A DNA stretch of 64,000 nucleotides from Pseudomonas chlororaphis subsp. piscium (lineage in GTDB: Bacteria > Pseudomonadota > Gammaproteobacteria > Pseudomonadales > Pseudomonadaceae): the NCBI RefSeq assembly GCF_003850345.1, contig NZ_CP027707.1:6997001-7061000 (forward strand), given 5' to 3'. The number at the start of each line of letters is the position of its first letter. Position 1 is the stretch's first letter. Positions 27,247 to 35,298 of this stretch are shown in pieces. The notes beneath the pieces were generated by a model. That model did not search any database and was not told the origin of the DNA. It worked only from the letters and a program-made list of their open reading frames with translations. Position numbers and translations under genes: made by a program.

Positions 27247-28136
27247 GTCTGATCCGTCAGGCGCCAGCGCAAGGCCAGCGCCGCGGGCCGGCGCACCAGT
27301 TGTTCGACCTCGAAGCGCCACAGGCGCTCGGCGCCCGAGAAGCTTGCGATCCGCGGGTCGTCGAGCACGACTTCAGTGCGCCCGCTGAGCTGCAGCAGGT
27401 CGCCACGGCTGAAGTCGATGAACAGCAGGCCGGCGCGGGGGTTGAGCAGCAGGTTGCCCAGGGTGTTGAAGTGCAGGTTGCCGGCGAAATCCGGAATGCT
27501 CAGGCGGTTGCCCTCGACCCGTACGAAGCCGGCCGGGCCGCCGCGGTGGGAAACATCGACCCAGAGCCGTCCCTCGACCTCCACGTAACTGGCGACAAAA
27601 AACGTATCGGCGCCCCGGATCATCGCCCTCGCCGCTTCATCCAGCGCGTTCAGGCGCTGCACCGGCCGGTGCGCGGCCAGCGGCACCGACTCGAACTGAC
27701 GCAGCTGGATGTAGCGCGGGCAGTTGCCGAAGGACTGCTCGACGCCCAGGGCAAAACCGCTGTCGTCCAGCTCGACGATCCGACCGTTGAGGCGGTTGCG
27801 CCGCCGGGTGTGCAGTTCGATGCCCAGCAGGCCGACGGCCGCGCCCGGCGTCAGCTGGGCAGGGTCTTCGGCGGCTGGCAGGCTGTCGAGCTGCAGCAAC
27901 CCAGGGGTTGGCGAGTGAGCGAAACCGACAGCCCCTTCGAGCACGCTGGCCCAGGGGTTGCCCCGGTTATCCACAGCCCCGAGCAGCATGAACGGCAGCT
28001 GTTGATAAAACTGCCGGTGCTGGTCGGGCATCTCGCTGCGGATGACCTTGCGCCCGACGACGTCCATGCGCTCGGCCACGCCAGCCTGGGCTTGCAGGCG
28101 GGTTTCGCCTGCATGCCAGGGGGATTCGGTGTTCAT
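27243..28136 (-). CDS. Pyridoxamine 5'-phosphate oxidase-like FMN-binding protein
   Basis: A 297-residue protein of the split-barrel PNPOx-like superfamily, seen in the strand pattern and in blocks such as FMLLGAVDNRGNPWASVLEG, FVASYVEVEGRLWVDVSHRG and FNTLGNLLLNPRAGLLFIDF, the last being a typical flavin/coenzyme-binding stretch. ATG 28136 is preceded by AGAGGAG. Members bind FMN, F420 or heme and act in redox or detoxification; the reaction here is unknown. It lies 65 bases downstream of the glutathione transferase gene on the same strand and may be co-transcribed with it. Confidence 0.85.
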   Translation of the reverse strand: MNTESPWHAGETRLQAQAGVAERMDVVGRKVIRSEMPDQHRQFYQQLPFMLLGAVDNRGNPWASVLEGAVGFAHSPTPGLLQLDSLPAAEDPAQLTPGAAVGLLGIELHTRRRNRLNGRIVELDDSGFALGVEQSFGNCPRYIQLRQFESVPLAAHRPVQRLNALDEAARAMIRGADTFFVASYVEVEGRLWVDVSHRGGPAGFVRVEGNRLSIPDFAGNLHFNTLGNLLLNPRAGLLFIDFSRGDLLQLSGRTEVVLDDPRIASFSGAERLWRFEVEQLVRRPAALALRWRLTDQT

Positions 28137-28201
28137 GATGGGGCTCCTCTGCGTCGATGACGCAGCAGTCAGCGGGCCCGGGGGGTGCCGGGCCGCCAGA
28201 T

Positions 28202-28825
28202 TCAGGCGCTTTGCAGGCCCACCGCGGTGCGCGGCATGCCGACGAAGCCGGGCAAGGCTTCGATGCGCGCCAGCCAGGCGCGAACCTGTGGATAATCCGC
28301 CAGCGACACATTGCCCTCAGGGGCGTGGGCGATGTAGCTGTAGCCGGCGATATCGGCGATGGTCGGTTCGCTGCCCGCCAGGTAAGGGCTGGCCGTCAGT
28401 TCCTGCTCGACCACCTTGAGCAATGCATGGGAGCGGTCGATGGCCTCCTCGGCGTTGCGCTGCGCGCCGAATACGGTGATCAGCCGCGCCACCGCCGGGC
28501 CGAACGCAATCGGTCCCGCCGCCACCGACAACCAGCGCTGGACCCGTGCCGCGCCAACCGCATCGCTGGGCAGCCAACGGCCCTGGCCGTACTTCTGCGC
28601 CAGGTACACCAGGATCGCGTTGGAGTCGGCCAGCACCACGCCCTGGTCGTCGATCACCGGCACTTGGCCAAAAGAGTTCAGCGCCAGGAAGTCCGCCTGT
28701 TTGTGCTCGCCCTTCGCCAGATCGACGAAGATCAGCTCAAAAGGCAGCCCTAGCAACGACAACATCAGTTCGACGCGATGGGCATGACCGGAACGGGGGA
28801 AGTTGTAGAGCTTGATGGCGTGCAT
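28202..28825 (-). CDS. Glutathione S-transferase family protein
   Basis: A 207-residue cytosolic GST. The thioredoxin-like N-terminal domain begins [20 protein letters not shown] and contains the cis-proline/glutathione-binding segment [20 protein letters not shown]. The all-helical C-terminal domain has the hydrophobic staple region [20 protein letters not shown] with the conserved Asp. ATG 28825 is behind GGAG. The LysR gene lies 130 bases upstream in the same direction, an arrangement often seen for a LysR-controlled stress enzyme; the inducer is not known. Confidence 0.93.
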   Translation of the reverse strand: MHAIKLYNFPRSGHAHRVELMLSLLGLPFELIFVDLAKGEHKQADFLALNSFGQVPVIDDQGVVLADSNAILVYLAQKYGQGRWLPSDAVGAARVQRWLSVAAGPIAFGPAVARLITVFGAQRNAEEAIDRSHALLKVVEQELTASPYLAGSEPTIADIAGYSYIAHAPEGNVSLADYPQVRAWLARIEALPGFVGMPRTAVGLQSA

Positions 28826-28955
28826 GGCAGACTCCGCTGGGCAGGGGTGCGGCTCACACGAGCAGCACTAACGGACGCCATCTTCCCTCTCGGCTTAAAA
28901 CAACAGAATCACCAGAAAACACAATCCATCATTTCAGCCAGCGCAATGATCCGCG

Positions 28956-29858
28956 CTACGACTGCAACGCCGGATGTTCGCGCAGCGCCTGCACCGCGAA
29001 GTCGACGAAACTGCGCACCCGCGCCGGGGCCTTGCGCCCGCCCTGATACACCACATGGATCGGCAGCGGCGCCAGTTCGAACTCCGCCAAAACAATCTCC
29101 AGCTCGCCGGCCGCCACCTTGCCCGCGACCTGGTACGACAGCACCCGGGTCAGGCCCAGCCCCAGGCACGCGGCACTGATCGCCGCCTGGTTAGCGGTGA
29201 CCACCAGCCGCGGTTCCGGGCGAACGCTCAAGGGGGTTCCGCCCTCGTCGAACAGCCAGCTTCTGGACTGGCCGATGGAAGACGGGGCAATCACCGGCGC
29301 CTGGCGCAATTCCTGCGGATGTCGCGGCCGCCCATGCCGGGCCAGGAAAGCCGGGGAAGCGCAGATGACCCGCCGCACCTCGCCGACACGCATCGCGTGC
29401 TGACCGCTGTCGGGCAACTCGCCGATGCGCACCGCGACGTCCATGCCCTCCTCGACCATGCTCACCACCCGGTCGACCAGCAGGGCATTGATGCTGACCT
29501 CGGGAAAGCGTTCCAGGTAATCCACCATCAGCGGGGTCACGAACAACTCGCCAAACAGCACCGGAGCAGTGATCGTCAATTGTCCGCGAGGGAGGGCATG
29601 GATGCCGGCGGCCGAGGCCTCGGCGTCCTGCAACTCGGCGAGGATGCGCCGGCTGTCTTCCAGGTAACGCTGGCCGGCTTCCGTCAGCAGCACATTGCGC
29701 GTGGTGCGGGTCAGCAACTGGGTGCCGATACGCTGCTCCAGCGCCGCCACCGCCCGGGTCACGCTGGGCGCGGACAGCCCCAGGCGCCGGGCCGCGGCAG
29801 CGAAGCCCTGCTCCTGGGCGACGCTGATGAACACCTGCATTTCCTGGAATCGGTCCAT
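28956..29858 (-). CDS. LysR-family transcriptional regulator
   Basis: A 300-residue regulator. I chose ATG 29858 (MDRFQEMQVFISVAQEQGFA) because the winged helix-turn-helix starts at once and the extra upstream frame is not LysR-like. The recognition region is AAARRLGLSAPSVTRAVAAL, and the effector domain follows from about residue 90 (GQLTITAPVLFGELFVTPLM), typical of the CrgA-like branch. It lies 58 bases downstream of the 12-gene operon and 130 bases upstream of the GST gene, all on the minus strand. It could regulate either; proximity favours the GST gene, but a link to the operon is worth testing. Confidence 0.92.
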   Translation of the reverse strand: MDRFQEMQVFISVAQEQGFAAAARRLGLSAPSVTRAVAALEQRIGTQLLTRTTRNVLLTEAGQRYLEDSRRILAELQDAEASAAGIHALPRGQLTITAPVLFGELFVTPLMVDYLERFPEVSINALLVDRVVSMVEEGMDVAVRIGELPDSGQHAMRVGEVRRVICASPAFLARHGRPRHPQELRQAPVIAPSSIGQSRSWLFDEGGTPLSVRPEPRLVVTANQAAISAACLGLGLTRVLSYQVAGKVAAGELEIVLAEFELAPLPIHVVYQGGRKAPARVRSFVDFAVQALREHPALQS

Positions 29859-29916
29859 GGCGGTCCTCGCACTACGGCGCCCTGCCCCGGCACTGTCCCG
29901 CATGGACCGCCCGGGC

Positions 29917-30573
29917 TCAGGCAGGGACCTGGAGTCGCTGCCACAGGGCCTCATCGTTGAAGTCCCGGATGATACTCCGCGCACCCGCCTCGCGAAGCTG
30001 AGTTTCCTCGAGCCCCGACAGCATGCCGAAGGTGTGGATGCCCGCCGCTGCCGCGGAACGCACACCGGCCAGCGAGTCCTCGAAGGCCAGCGCCTGGTCG
30101 GCGCTCACCTCCAGCAGTTGCAGGGCCGTCAGGTAAGGCAGCGGGTCGGGCTTGCCGCGCGCCAGCTCACCGCCGATCACCAGCGCATCGAAGCGCTCGG
30201 CAATCCCCAGGCCCTGGAGCATGGCTTCGGCGTTTTCCCGGGGCGCGTTGGTCACCACCGCCATGGGGATGCCGGCCGCCTGGGCATAATCCAGGGTGCG
30301 CAGCACGCCGGGCACCGGAGTGGTCTCGCGCAGCTGGGCGCGGAACATGGCCTCCTTCTGCGCCGCCAGCTCCGGGTACTGCGCCGCCGGCGCATGGGGA
30401 AACAGGCCGGAGAAAATCATGTCGTCGGGAAAGCCCATCACATGGGCCTTGTAGTAATCCAGGCTCATGGACTTGCCCCAGCGCGCCAGCAACTGATTGT
30501 AGGCGTTGAGGTGCAGGTCATCGGTGTCGATAAGGGTGCCGTCGAGATCGAACAACAGGGCAGAAAGCTTCAA
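29917..30573 (-). CDS. HAD-superfamily phosphatase, beta-phosphoglucomutase-like
   Basis: The start is TTG 30573, forming a TTGA overlap with the MFS gene stop and preceded by GGAGC; product 218 residues. HAD motif I is FDLDGTLIDTDD (both Asp present), motif II is VVTNAPRENAEAM, motif III Lys is in GKPDPLPYL, and motif IV is FEDSLAGVRSA. A helical cap follows motif I, as in subfamily I phosphatases acting on small sugar phosphates. It is last in the 12-gene operon, and one of two HAD enzymes there. Substrate is unknown; a phosphosugar or similar intermediate is plausible. Confidence 0.9.
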   Translation of the reverse strand: MKLSALLFDLDGTLIDTDDLHLNAYNQLLARWGKSMSLDYYKAHVMGFPDDMIFSGLFPHAPAAQYPELAAQKEAMFRAQLRETTPVPGVLRTLDYAQAAGIPMAVVTNAPRENAEAMLQGLGIAERFDALVIGGELARGKPDPLPYLTALQLLEVSADQALAFEDSLAGVRSAAAAGIHTFGMLSGLEETQLREAGARSIIRDFNDEALWQRLQVPA

Positions 30574-31772
30574 GGGCGTGCTCCAGGAAAATGCAGACCG
30601 CGCGCGATCGGCAGCATGAGAAAGGGATAAACAATCAACAGGCTGAATGCCGCTTCGACCCCGATCCGCGAGGACAGCAGGCCCAGCAGGAAAGGCGCCA
30701 GCAACAGCGCCACGCCCACCGCCTGCGAAGCCTGGGCGCTGATGGCCGAGCTGGCCTGGGGCGCGACGCGCATCGCCGAACCGAGGATCAGCGGGAAGAA
30801 ATTGCCCAGGCAGGTGCCCAGGACAAAGATGAACAAGGCTGTCAGCAGCTGGACCTGGCTGAAGTACAGCACCACCAGGGTGGCGATGGCCCCGAGCATC
30901 ACGCCGACCAGCAGCGGCAACGGGCTGATGCGGATCAACGCATAACGGCTGGCCAGGCGCCCGCACACCGTGCCGGCAAAATACAGGCTCATCAGCGTGG
31001 CCGCGGCCGAGGCGCTGACCTGGACGTGCACGGCCAGGTATTCCGCGCCCCAGAAGCCGACGCCCCATTCCGCGGAAATCCCCAGCAGCACCAAGGCCCA
31101 CAAGCTCAGTTGCACCCGCCGGGTCATGAGGGTCTGCCCGCTCTCGCTGGCTTGATGGGCGGCGGCGAGTATCACCGGGGCGTTCCAGGCACTCAGCGAG
31201 AGCAAGCTCACCAGCAGCGCGACGGCGGCGATGCTGCCCGGCACCAGGCGCCAGGACAGCCCCAGGCCGGTCATGCTCCCTACCAGCAAGGCGCCGCCGA
31301 GCACGCACAGCCCGGCGACTATGTGCGCCTCCACCAGCCTCGGCGCGGCCTGCTCGCGATAACGCTCGCCCAGGGCCGCCTGCCCCACCGCCAGCACAAA
31401 TCCGCCCGACAGGCCCATCGCCCCGGCGGCGAACAAGGTCAGCGACCAGTGTCCGGCAAGGGCGAACAGGCTGCTGGCGATAACCACCGAGAGGCAGGCG
31501 ATGGTACTCATGCTCGTCGACCGCACCCGTCGTTCCAGCCAGCGATAGGGCCAGCCGACCAGCGCCAGGCCGGCGGCATAGGCGGCGAAATGCAGGCCGG
31601 CCCAACCGAGGTCGAGCGCCAGGGTTTCGCGCAGGAACGGCATGATCGGCCCGAGCAACCCTTGCTGGGCGCCGAACAACCCGAACAGCAGGTAAAGGAA
31701 CCATGGGCGCGCTTCATGGACCTGCTCCTGGCGGCTGAGCGCCTGACTGGAATCCCGCGCGGCTTCAGCCAT
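30570..31772 (-). CDS. Major facilitator superfamily transporter
   Basis: A 400-residue membrane protein with about twelve hydrophobic segments. ATG 31772 (MAEAARDSSQALSR) lies inside the 3' end of the preceding gene (8-base overlap). Recognisable parts are LYLLFGLFGAQQGLLGPIMP, the loop-2/3 basic region YRWLERRVRST and a second-half repeat (FAGTVCGRLASRYALIRISP). Being the only obvious membrane carrier in the operon, it is the best candidate for exporting the pathway product or importing a precursor. Direction cannot be read from the sequence. Confidence 0.9.
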   Translation of the reverse strand: MAEAARDSSQALSRQEQVHEARPWFLYLLFGLFGAQQGLLGPIMPFLRETLALDLGWAGLHFAAYAAGLALVGWPYRWLERRVRSTSMSTIACLSVVIASSLFALAGHWSLTLFAAGAMGLSGGFVLAVGQAALGERYREQAAPRLVEAHIVAGLCVLGGALLVGSMTGLGLSWRLVPGSIAAVALLVSLLSLSAWNAPVILAAAHQASESGQTLMTRRVQLSLWALVLLGISAEWGVGFWGAEYLAVHVQVSASAAATLMSLYFAGTVCGRLASRYALIRISPLPLLVGVMLGAIATLVVLYFSQVQLLTALFIFVLGTCLGNFFPLILGSAMRVAPQASSAISAQASQAVGVALLLAPFLLGLLSSRIGVEAAFSLLIVYPFLMLPIARGLHFPGARP

Positions 31773-32670
31773 GAGCCGTCTCCCGGCTGAACAGCGCCTG
31801 CCATTGCCGGCAACGGGCGGCCTTGTCCCGACTGGCCTGCAAGGCCGGCAGCGGTTGCAGCGTTCCGGTCGGATGGGCCTGGCCCGGCACCACCTTGCCA
31901 TAACGCTGGCTGATCGCCGCCGCGGCAGGCGTGAGCATCCACTGCAACGCCTGCTGCGCATAGGCGGCGTTGGGCGAACCGGCCCGGCAGGCGAACACCT
32001 CGTCCTCATAACAGCGCGCATCTTCGGGCACGCACCAGCGCAGCTGCGGGTGCTGTTCGGCGGCGCGGGTGGCCGCGGTCGACACCGTCACCCCCAGCCA
32101 GGCCTGCCCCTGCACGACCGCCTCGATCGGCGCCGTGGAGGAACCGCTGATCGAAGGGGCTTGCCTGGCCACCCGGGCCAACAGCGCCCAGGCCTGCTCG
32201 CCGTAATGTTCGAGCAGTGCGCCAAGGTGCAGGTAGCCGGCGCCGGAGCGCCCGGGGTCGGGCAAGGCCAGCCGCCCGGACCACTCGGGGCCTGTCAGGT
32301 CCTGCCAACGGGTCGGCACCGCCAGGCCTTCGCGGGCGAGGACTTTGGGGTCATAACAGAAGGCCGGGACGAAACCCGACGCCGCGAACCAGCGGCGATC
32401 CGTGGCCACCGCGGCGTCCGGCAGGCCGGCGAATTCGATGTCCGTCAGCGGCATCAATTGCCAGGCCAGGCCGGGGTCGAGCAAGGCGGTTGCCGCCGTC
32501 CCCAGCAACAGGTCCCAGGCCCCGGCGCTGCCGCTGTGCAGGCGTTCGATCAGCTCCGAGGTGGAGCAACGGGTCAGGCGCACCGGCATGCCGATGTGCT
32601 GGCTGATACCGGCGATGAACTCGGCCAGCTCGGCATGCTCCATCGAACTGATGGCGTTGAGCTCAGTCAT
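31765..32670 (-). CDS. Periplasmic-binding-protein-like protein lacking a signal peptide
   Basis: A 301-residue protein resembling type 2 extracellular solute-binding proteins of the iron/2-aminoethylphosphonate class: AWDLLLGTAATALLDPGLAW, ASGFVPAFCYDPKVLAREGL, GPEWSGRLALPDPGRSGAGY, then GVTVSTAATRAAEQHPQL. The mature fold is recognisable, but the N-terminus (MTELNAISSMEHAELAEFIA) has no hydrophobic signal sequence and no lipobox. There are no ABC permease or ATPase genes nearby. It is overlapped on both sides by 8 bases (Nudix gene upstream, MFS gene downstream). It may be a cytoplasmic ligand-binding or catalytic derivative. I cannot assign a function. Confidence 0.8.
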   Translation of the reverse strand: MTELNAISSMEHAELAEFIAGISQHIGMPVRLTRCSTSELIERLHSGSAGAWDLLLGTAATALLDPGLAWQLMPLTDIEFAGLPDAAVATDRRWFAASGFVPAFCYDPKVLAREGLAVPTRWQDLTGPEWSGRLALPDPGRSGAGYLHLGALLEHYGEQAWALLARVARQAPSISGSSTAPIEAVVQGQAWLGVTVSTAATRAAEQHPQLRWCVPEDARCYEDEVFACRAGSPNAAYAQQALQWMLTPAAAAISQRYGKVVPGQAHPTGTLQPLPALQASRDKAARCRQWQALFSRETAHG

Positions 32671-33271
32671 CGGCAGCCTCCAGCAAGCGGTGCAGCTTGG
32701 CGTACTGCAGCAGCATGATGGTCTTGCCGTCGCAGATCTCGCCGCTGTCGATCATTGCCAGGGCCCGGTCGATCGGCAGCTCCAGCACTTCGATCTCTTC
32801 GCCCTCGTGTTCCAGGCCGCCACCCTCGCCCTGCTTGTCTTCATCGAAATATTCGCCGACGAAAAAGTGCAGGCGCTCGGTGACCGAACCCGGGCTCATG
32901 AAGGCTTCGAACACCTTGCGCACCTCACGGATGCGATAGCCGGTTTCCTCCTCTGTCTCCTTGTGGATGCAGGTACGGGCATCGTCCTTGTCCAGCAGCC
33001 CGGCACAGGTTTCGATCAGCATGCCGTCGTGTTCGTTGACGAAGGCCGGGAAGCGAAACTGCCGGGTCAGCACCACCGTCTGCTTGGCCCTGCTGTACAG
33101 CAGGATGGTGGCGCCATTGCCACGGTCGTAGGTTTCCCGGTTCAGGGTGCGCCAGACGCCATCGCGGCCCTGGAAGTCGTAGGTGGTCTTGCGCAGCACG
33201 TACCAGTTGTCCGAGAGCACTTCGACCTGATGGATCCGCACACGGTCCTTGGTGAGGATGGCCTGGTTCAT
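32663..33271 (-). CDS. Nudix hydrolase, NudK-like (nucleoside diphosphate-sugar pyrophosphatase type)
   Basis: A 202-residue Nudix protein starting at ATG 33271 behind AAGGA. The Nudix box is GLLDKDDARTCIHKETEEETGY; spacing matches NudK-type enzymes, with Asp in place of the first Glu and Lys instead of Arg. The N-terminal region (LSDNWYVLRKTTYDFQGRDG and LNRETYDRGNGATILLYSR) is also NudK-like. NudK hydrolyses GDP-mannose and related nucleotide sugars to sugar-1-phosphate and NMP. In this operon it could process a nucleotide-linked intermediate. It is one of two dissimilar Nudix proteins encoded here. Confidence 0.88.
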   Translation of the reverse strand: MNQAILTKDRVRIHQVEVLSDNWYVLRKTTYDFQGRDGVWRTLNRETYDRGNGATILLYSRAKQTVVLTRQFRFPAFVNEHDGMLIETCAGLLDKDDARTCIHKETEEETGYRIREVRKVFEAFMSPGSVTERLHFFVGEYFDEDKQGEGGGLEHEGEEIEVLELPIDRALAMIDSGEICDGKTIMLLQYAKLHRLLEAADD

Positions 33272-33275
33272 CGAC

Positions 33276-34187
33276 TCATTCCTTGTTCGCTGACAGATGA
33301 GTGGCATTGGGCGCAACGCTCAACAGGCGCTCGACCATGCGTGGGTCCCGGTGCTCGGGAGCGGTCATCACCGCGGTGTCCAGGGCGCGGTCGCAACCGC
33401 AGGGGCAGGCGCCGGCATGCCGGCCCAGGCGCGTCACGGCTTCGGTCACCAGGCGCCGGGTCAGGTTGAAGGTGTCCGCCATGCGTTGCGCCACCAGCGT
33501 GGCGTTCACCGGCTCGTGGGATTCGTGCCAGCAGTCGAAATCGGTCGGAATGGCGATCATCGCGTAGCACAGCTCGGCCTCGCGGGCCAGCTTGGCTTCG
33601 GGCATCGCGGTCATGCCGATCACCGTGCCGCCCCACTGGCGGTACAGGTGGGACTCGGCGCGGGTCGAGAACTGCGGGCCTTCCATGACCACGTAGGTGC
33701 CGCCGTTGCGCGCCTGGATATCGGTGGCCTCGGCACTCTCGGCGAGCACGCCACGCATGCGCGCGCAAACCGGCTCGCCGAAAGGCACATGGCCGACCAG
33801 CCCGGGGCCGAAAAAGGTTTTTTCACGCTGGATGGTGCGGTCGATGTACTGGTCGATCAGCACAAAGCTGCCTGGAGGCGCGTCGTGGGTCAGGCTGCCC
33901 ACCGCGCTGACCGACAGCAGTTGCGTGCAACCGACACTGCGCAGCGCGGCGATGTTGGCGCGGGCATTGATCGAGGCCGGCGGAATCACGTGCCCCACGC
34001 CATGCCGTTGGACAAAGGCCACGGGCACGCCATTGAGCGTGCCCAGGGTGAGCGGCGAGGACGGCGTGCCGAAGGCGGTCGTGCACTCCACCTGTTGAAT
34101 GTCCTGCAGGCCTGGCAGCTGTTGCAGGCCGCTGCCGCCGATGATGCCGATACGTTGAACGTGCTGGGTTGGAGTGGAATGGGTCAC
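33276..34187 (-). CDS. 5'-methylthioadenosine phosphorylase-family enzyme
   Basis: A 303-residue purine nucleoside phosphorylase of the MTAP branch. The phosphate loop is GIIGGSGL (residues 14-21), the substrate block MEGPQFSTRAES and the MTAP hallmark GMTAMPEAKLARE follow. The base-recognition segment TDFDCW supplies Asp216 and Asp218, the pair that in MTA phosphorylases contacts a 6-amino purine, so adenine nucleosides are predicted. It would cleave MTA or a 5'-modified adenosine to adenine and a ribose-1-phosphate derivative. The 4-base overlap with the desaturase gene places it in the biosynthetic operon rather than in methionine salvage. Confidence 0.9.
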   Translation of the reverse strand: MTHSTPTQHVQRIGIIGGSGLQQLPGLQDIQQVECTTAFGTPSSPLTLGTLNGVPVAFVQRHGVGHVIPPASINARANIAALRSVGCTQLLSVSAVGSLTHDAPPGSFVLIDQYIDRTIQREKTFFGPGLVGHVPFGEPVCARMRGVLAESAEATDIQARNGGTYVVMEGPQFSTRAESHLYRQWGGTVIGMTAMPEAKLAREAELCYAMIAIPTDFDCWHESHEPVNATLVAQRMADTFNLTRRLVTEAVTRLGRHAGACPCGCDRALDTAVMTAPEHRDPRMVERLLSVAPNATHLSANKE

Positions 34188-35296
34188 AGGCTACCTCTCG
34201 ACTTCAGGGGGGACGGTTCGTGTTCGGTGCACACCAGGCGTTCATAGAGTTCGGACAGGGCCGTGGGCGCATTGCCGCGGGGCAACAGCAACCCTTCGCT
34301 GGCGTTGGTGCTGTAGCGCGGTTCGTGGATTTTCAGGTGCCGGTCGATCGCCGGCAGGTAGTTCCAGCGCACGCCGGGGTACAGGGAATGTGCCAGGTGA
34401 TAGGCGTCGGACGTCGGGGCGATGAACACCCGTACCAGCCAGCCGGAAATCCCGAAGTAATCGGTGGGCCGGCCCGCCAGGTATTCCAGCTCGCGGCGAT
34501 TGCGCGCGGTGCCTTCGATGAACCAGCGGTGCTCGGTCAGCAGCGAGATCCAGGCAAACACCGGATAGGACGTCAGCAGCGGCAGCAACCAGCCGAACAA
34601 CACGCCTTTCCAGCCGCCGAAGGCGTACAGCAACGCCGCCACCGCCGCCACACTCAGGCACCGCACCAGGGTGGTCAGGCGGGAGTGGTTGAGCAGGCTG
34701 CTGCGCACCAGGGTGGTGAGATTCACCCAGGCCCCGCGAGGGGTCAGCGGGTACAGCAACAGGCCATAGAAACCGCTGGGCGACAGGCCGGCAACGTAGC
34801 CGCCGGCATGTACCCGGGCGCGGTTGGGGTCGAGTTGCGGATGGTTGGGGTGGCGATGGTGCTCCAGGGTATGGGTCTGGTGCCGGCTGCGCATGTCGCG
34901 CTTGAACATCGGGAACTGGTAGAACAGGTTACTCAGCCACCACTGCCAGCCATGGTGGCGACACAGGGCGAAGTGCACCGCGTTGTGCCCGAATTCCTGC
35001 AACGCGCGCATGCGCCCGCCGCTCCACAGCAGCACGGCCAGCCAGGCCAGCGGCGACGAGTAGATCGATGCCGCCTGCACCGCGGCGACTATATCCAGCC
35101 ACGTCCAGACAAAGGGCAGCGGCGCGAACCAGGTATCCAGCGGGCGGTAGTACTGCTCCCGCCGCCCCTCCAGGCGCGGTATCAGCTTGAGCAGGCGCAG
35201 CACCCGCTGCGCATCCCGGTAATAGAACGCCACCAGCGCGCGCAACAGCAGCGAAACAGCGATCAGGCCAAGCAGGACAATGTGCGCAGTGTCCAT
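34184..35296 (-). CDS. Membrane fatty-acid-desaturase-like di-iron enzyme
   Basis: A 370-residue integral membrane protein with ATG 35296, two bases after the preceding HAD gene. The three histidine clusters of membrane desaturases/hydroxylases are present: HNAVH (104-108), HTLEHH (142-147) plus HPNH nearby, and HLAHS at about residue 300. Hydrophobic pairs separate them (LAWLAVLLWSGG; VAAVAALLYAFGGWKGVLFG). The family inserts double bonds or hydroxyl groups using a di-iron centre and oxygen. No acyl carrier or acyl-CoA genes accompany it, so a lipid substrate is not assured; it may act on the pathway intermediate. Confidence 0.88.
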   Translation of the reverse strand: MDTAHIVLLGLIAVSLLLRALVAFYYRDAQRVLRLLKLIPRLEGRREQYYRPLDTWFAPLPFVWTWLDIVAAVQAASIYSSPLAWLAVLLWSGGRMRALQEFGHNAVHFALCRHHGWQWWLSNLFYQFPMFKRDMRSRHQTHTLEHHRHPNHPQLDPNRARVHAGGYVAGLSPSGFYGLLLYPLTPRGAWVNLTTLVRSSLLNHSRLTTLVRCLSVAAVAALLYAFGGWKGVLFGWLLPLLTSYPVFAWISLLTEHRWFIEGTARNRRELEYLAGRPTDYFGISGWLVRVFIAPTSDAYHLAHSLYPGVRWNYLPAIDRHLKIHEPRYSTNASEGLLLPRGNAPTALSELYERLVCTEHEPSPLKSRGSL

Positions 35297-35298
35297 GA

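Noticed and set aside
29917..31704. 595-codon frame suggesting a fusion upstream of the HAD domain
   Set aside because: The upstream part is an out-of-frame reading of the MFS gene; TTG 30573 with a TTGA overlap explains the HAD gene.
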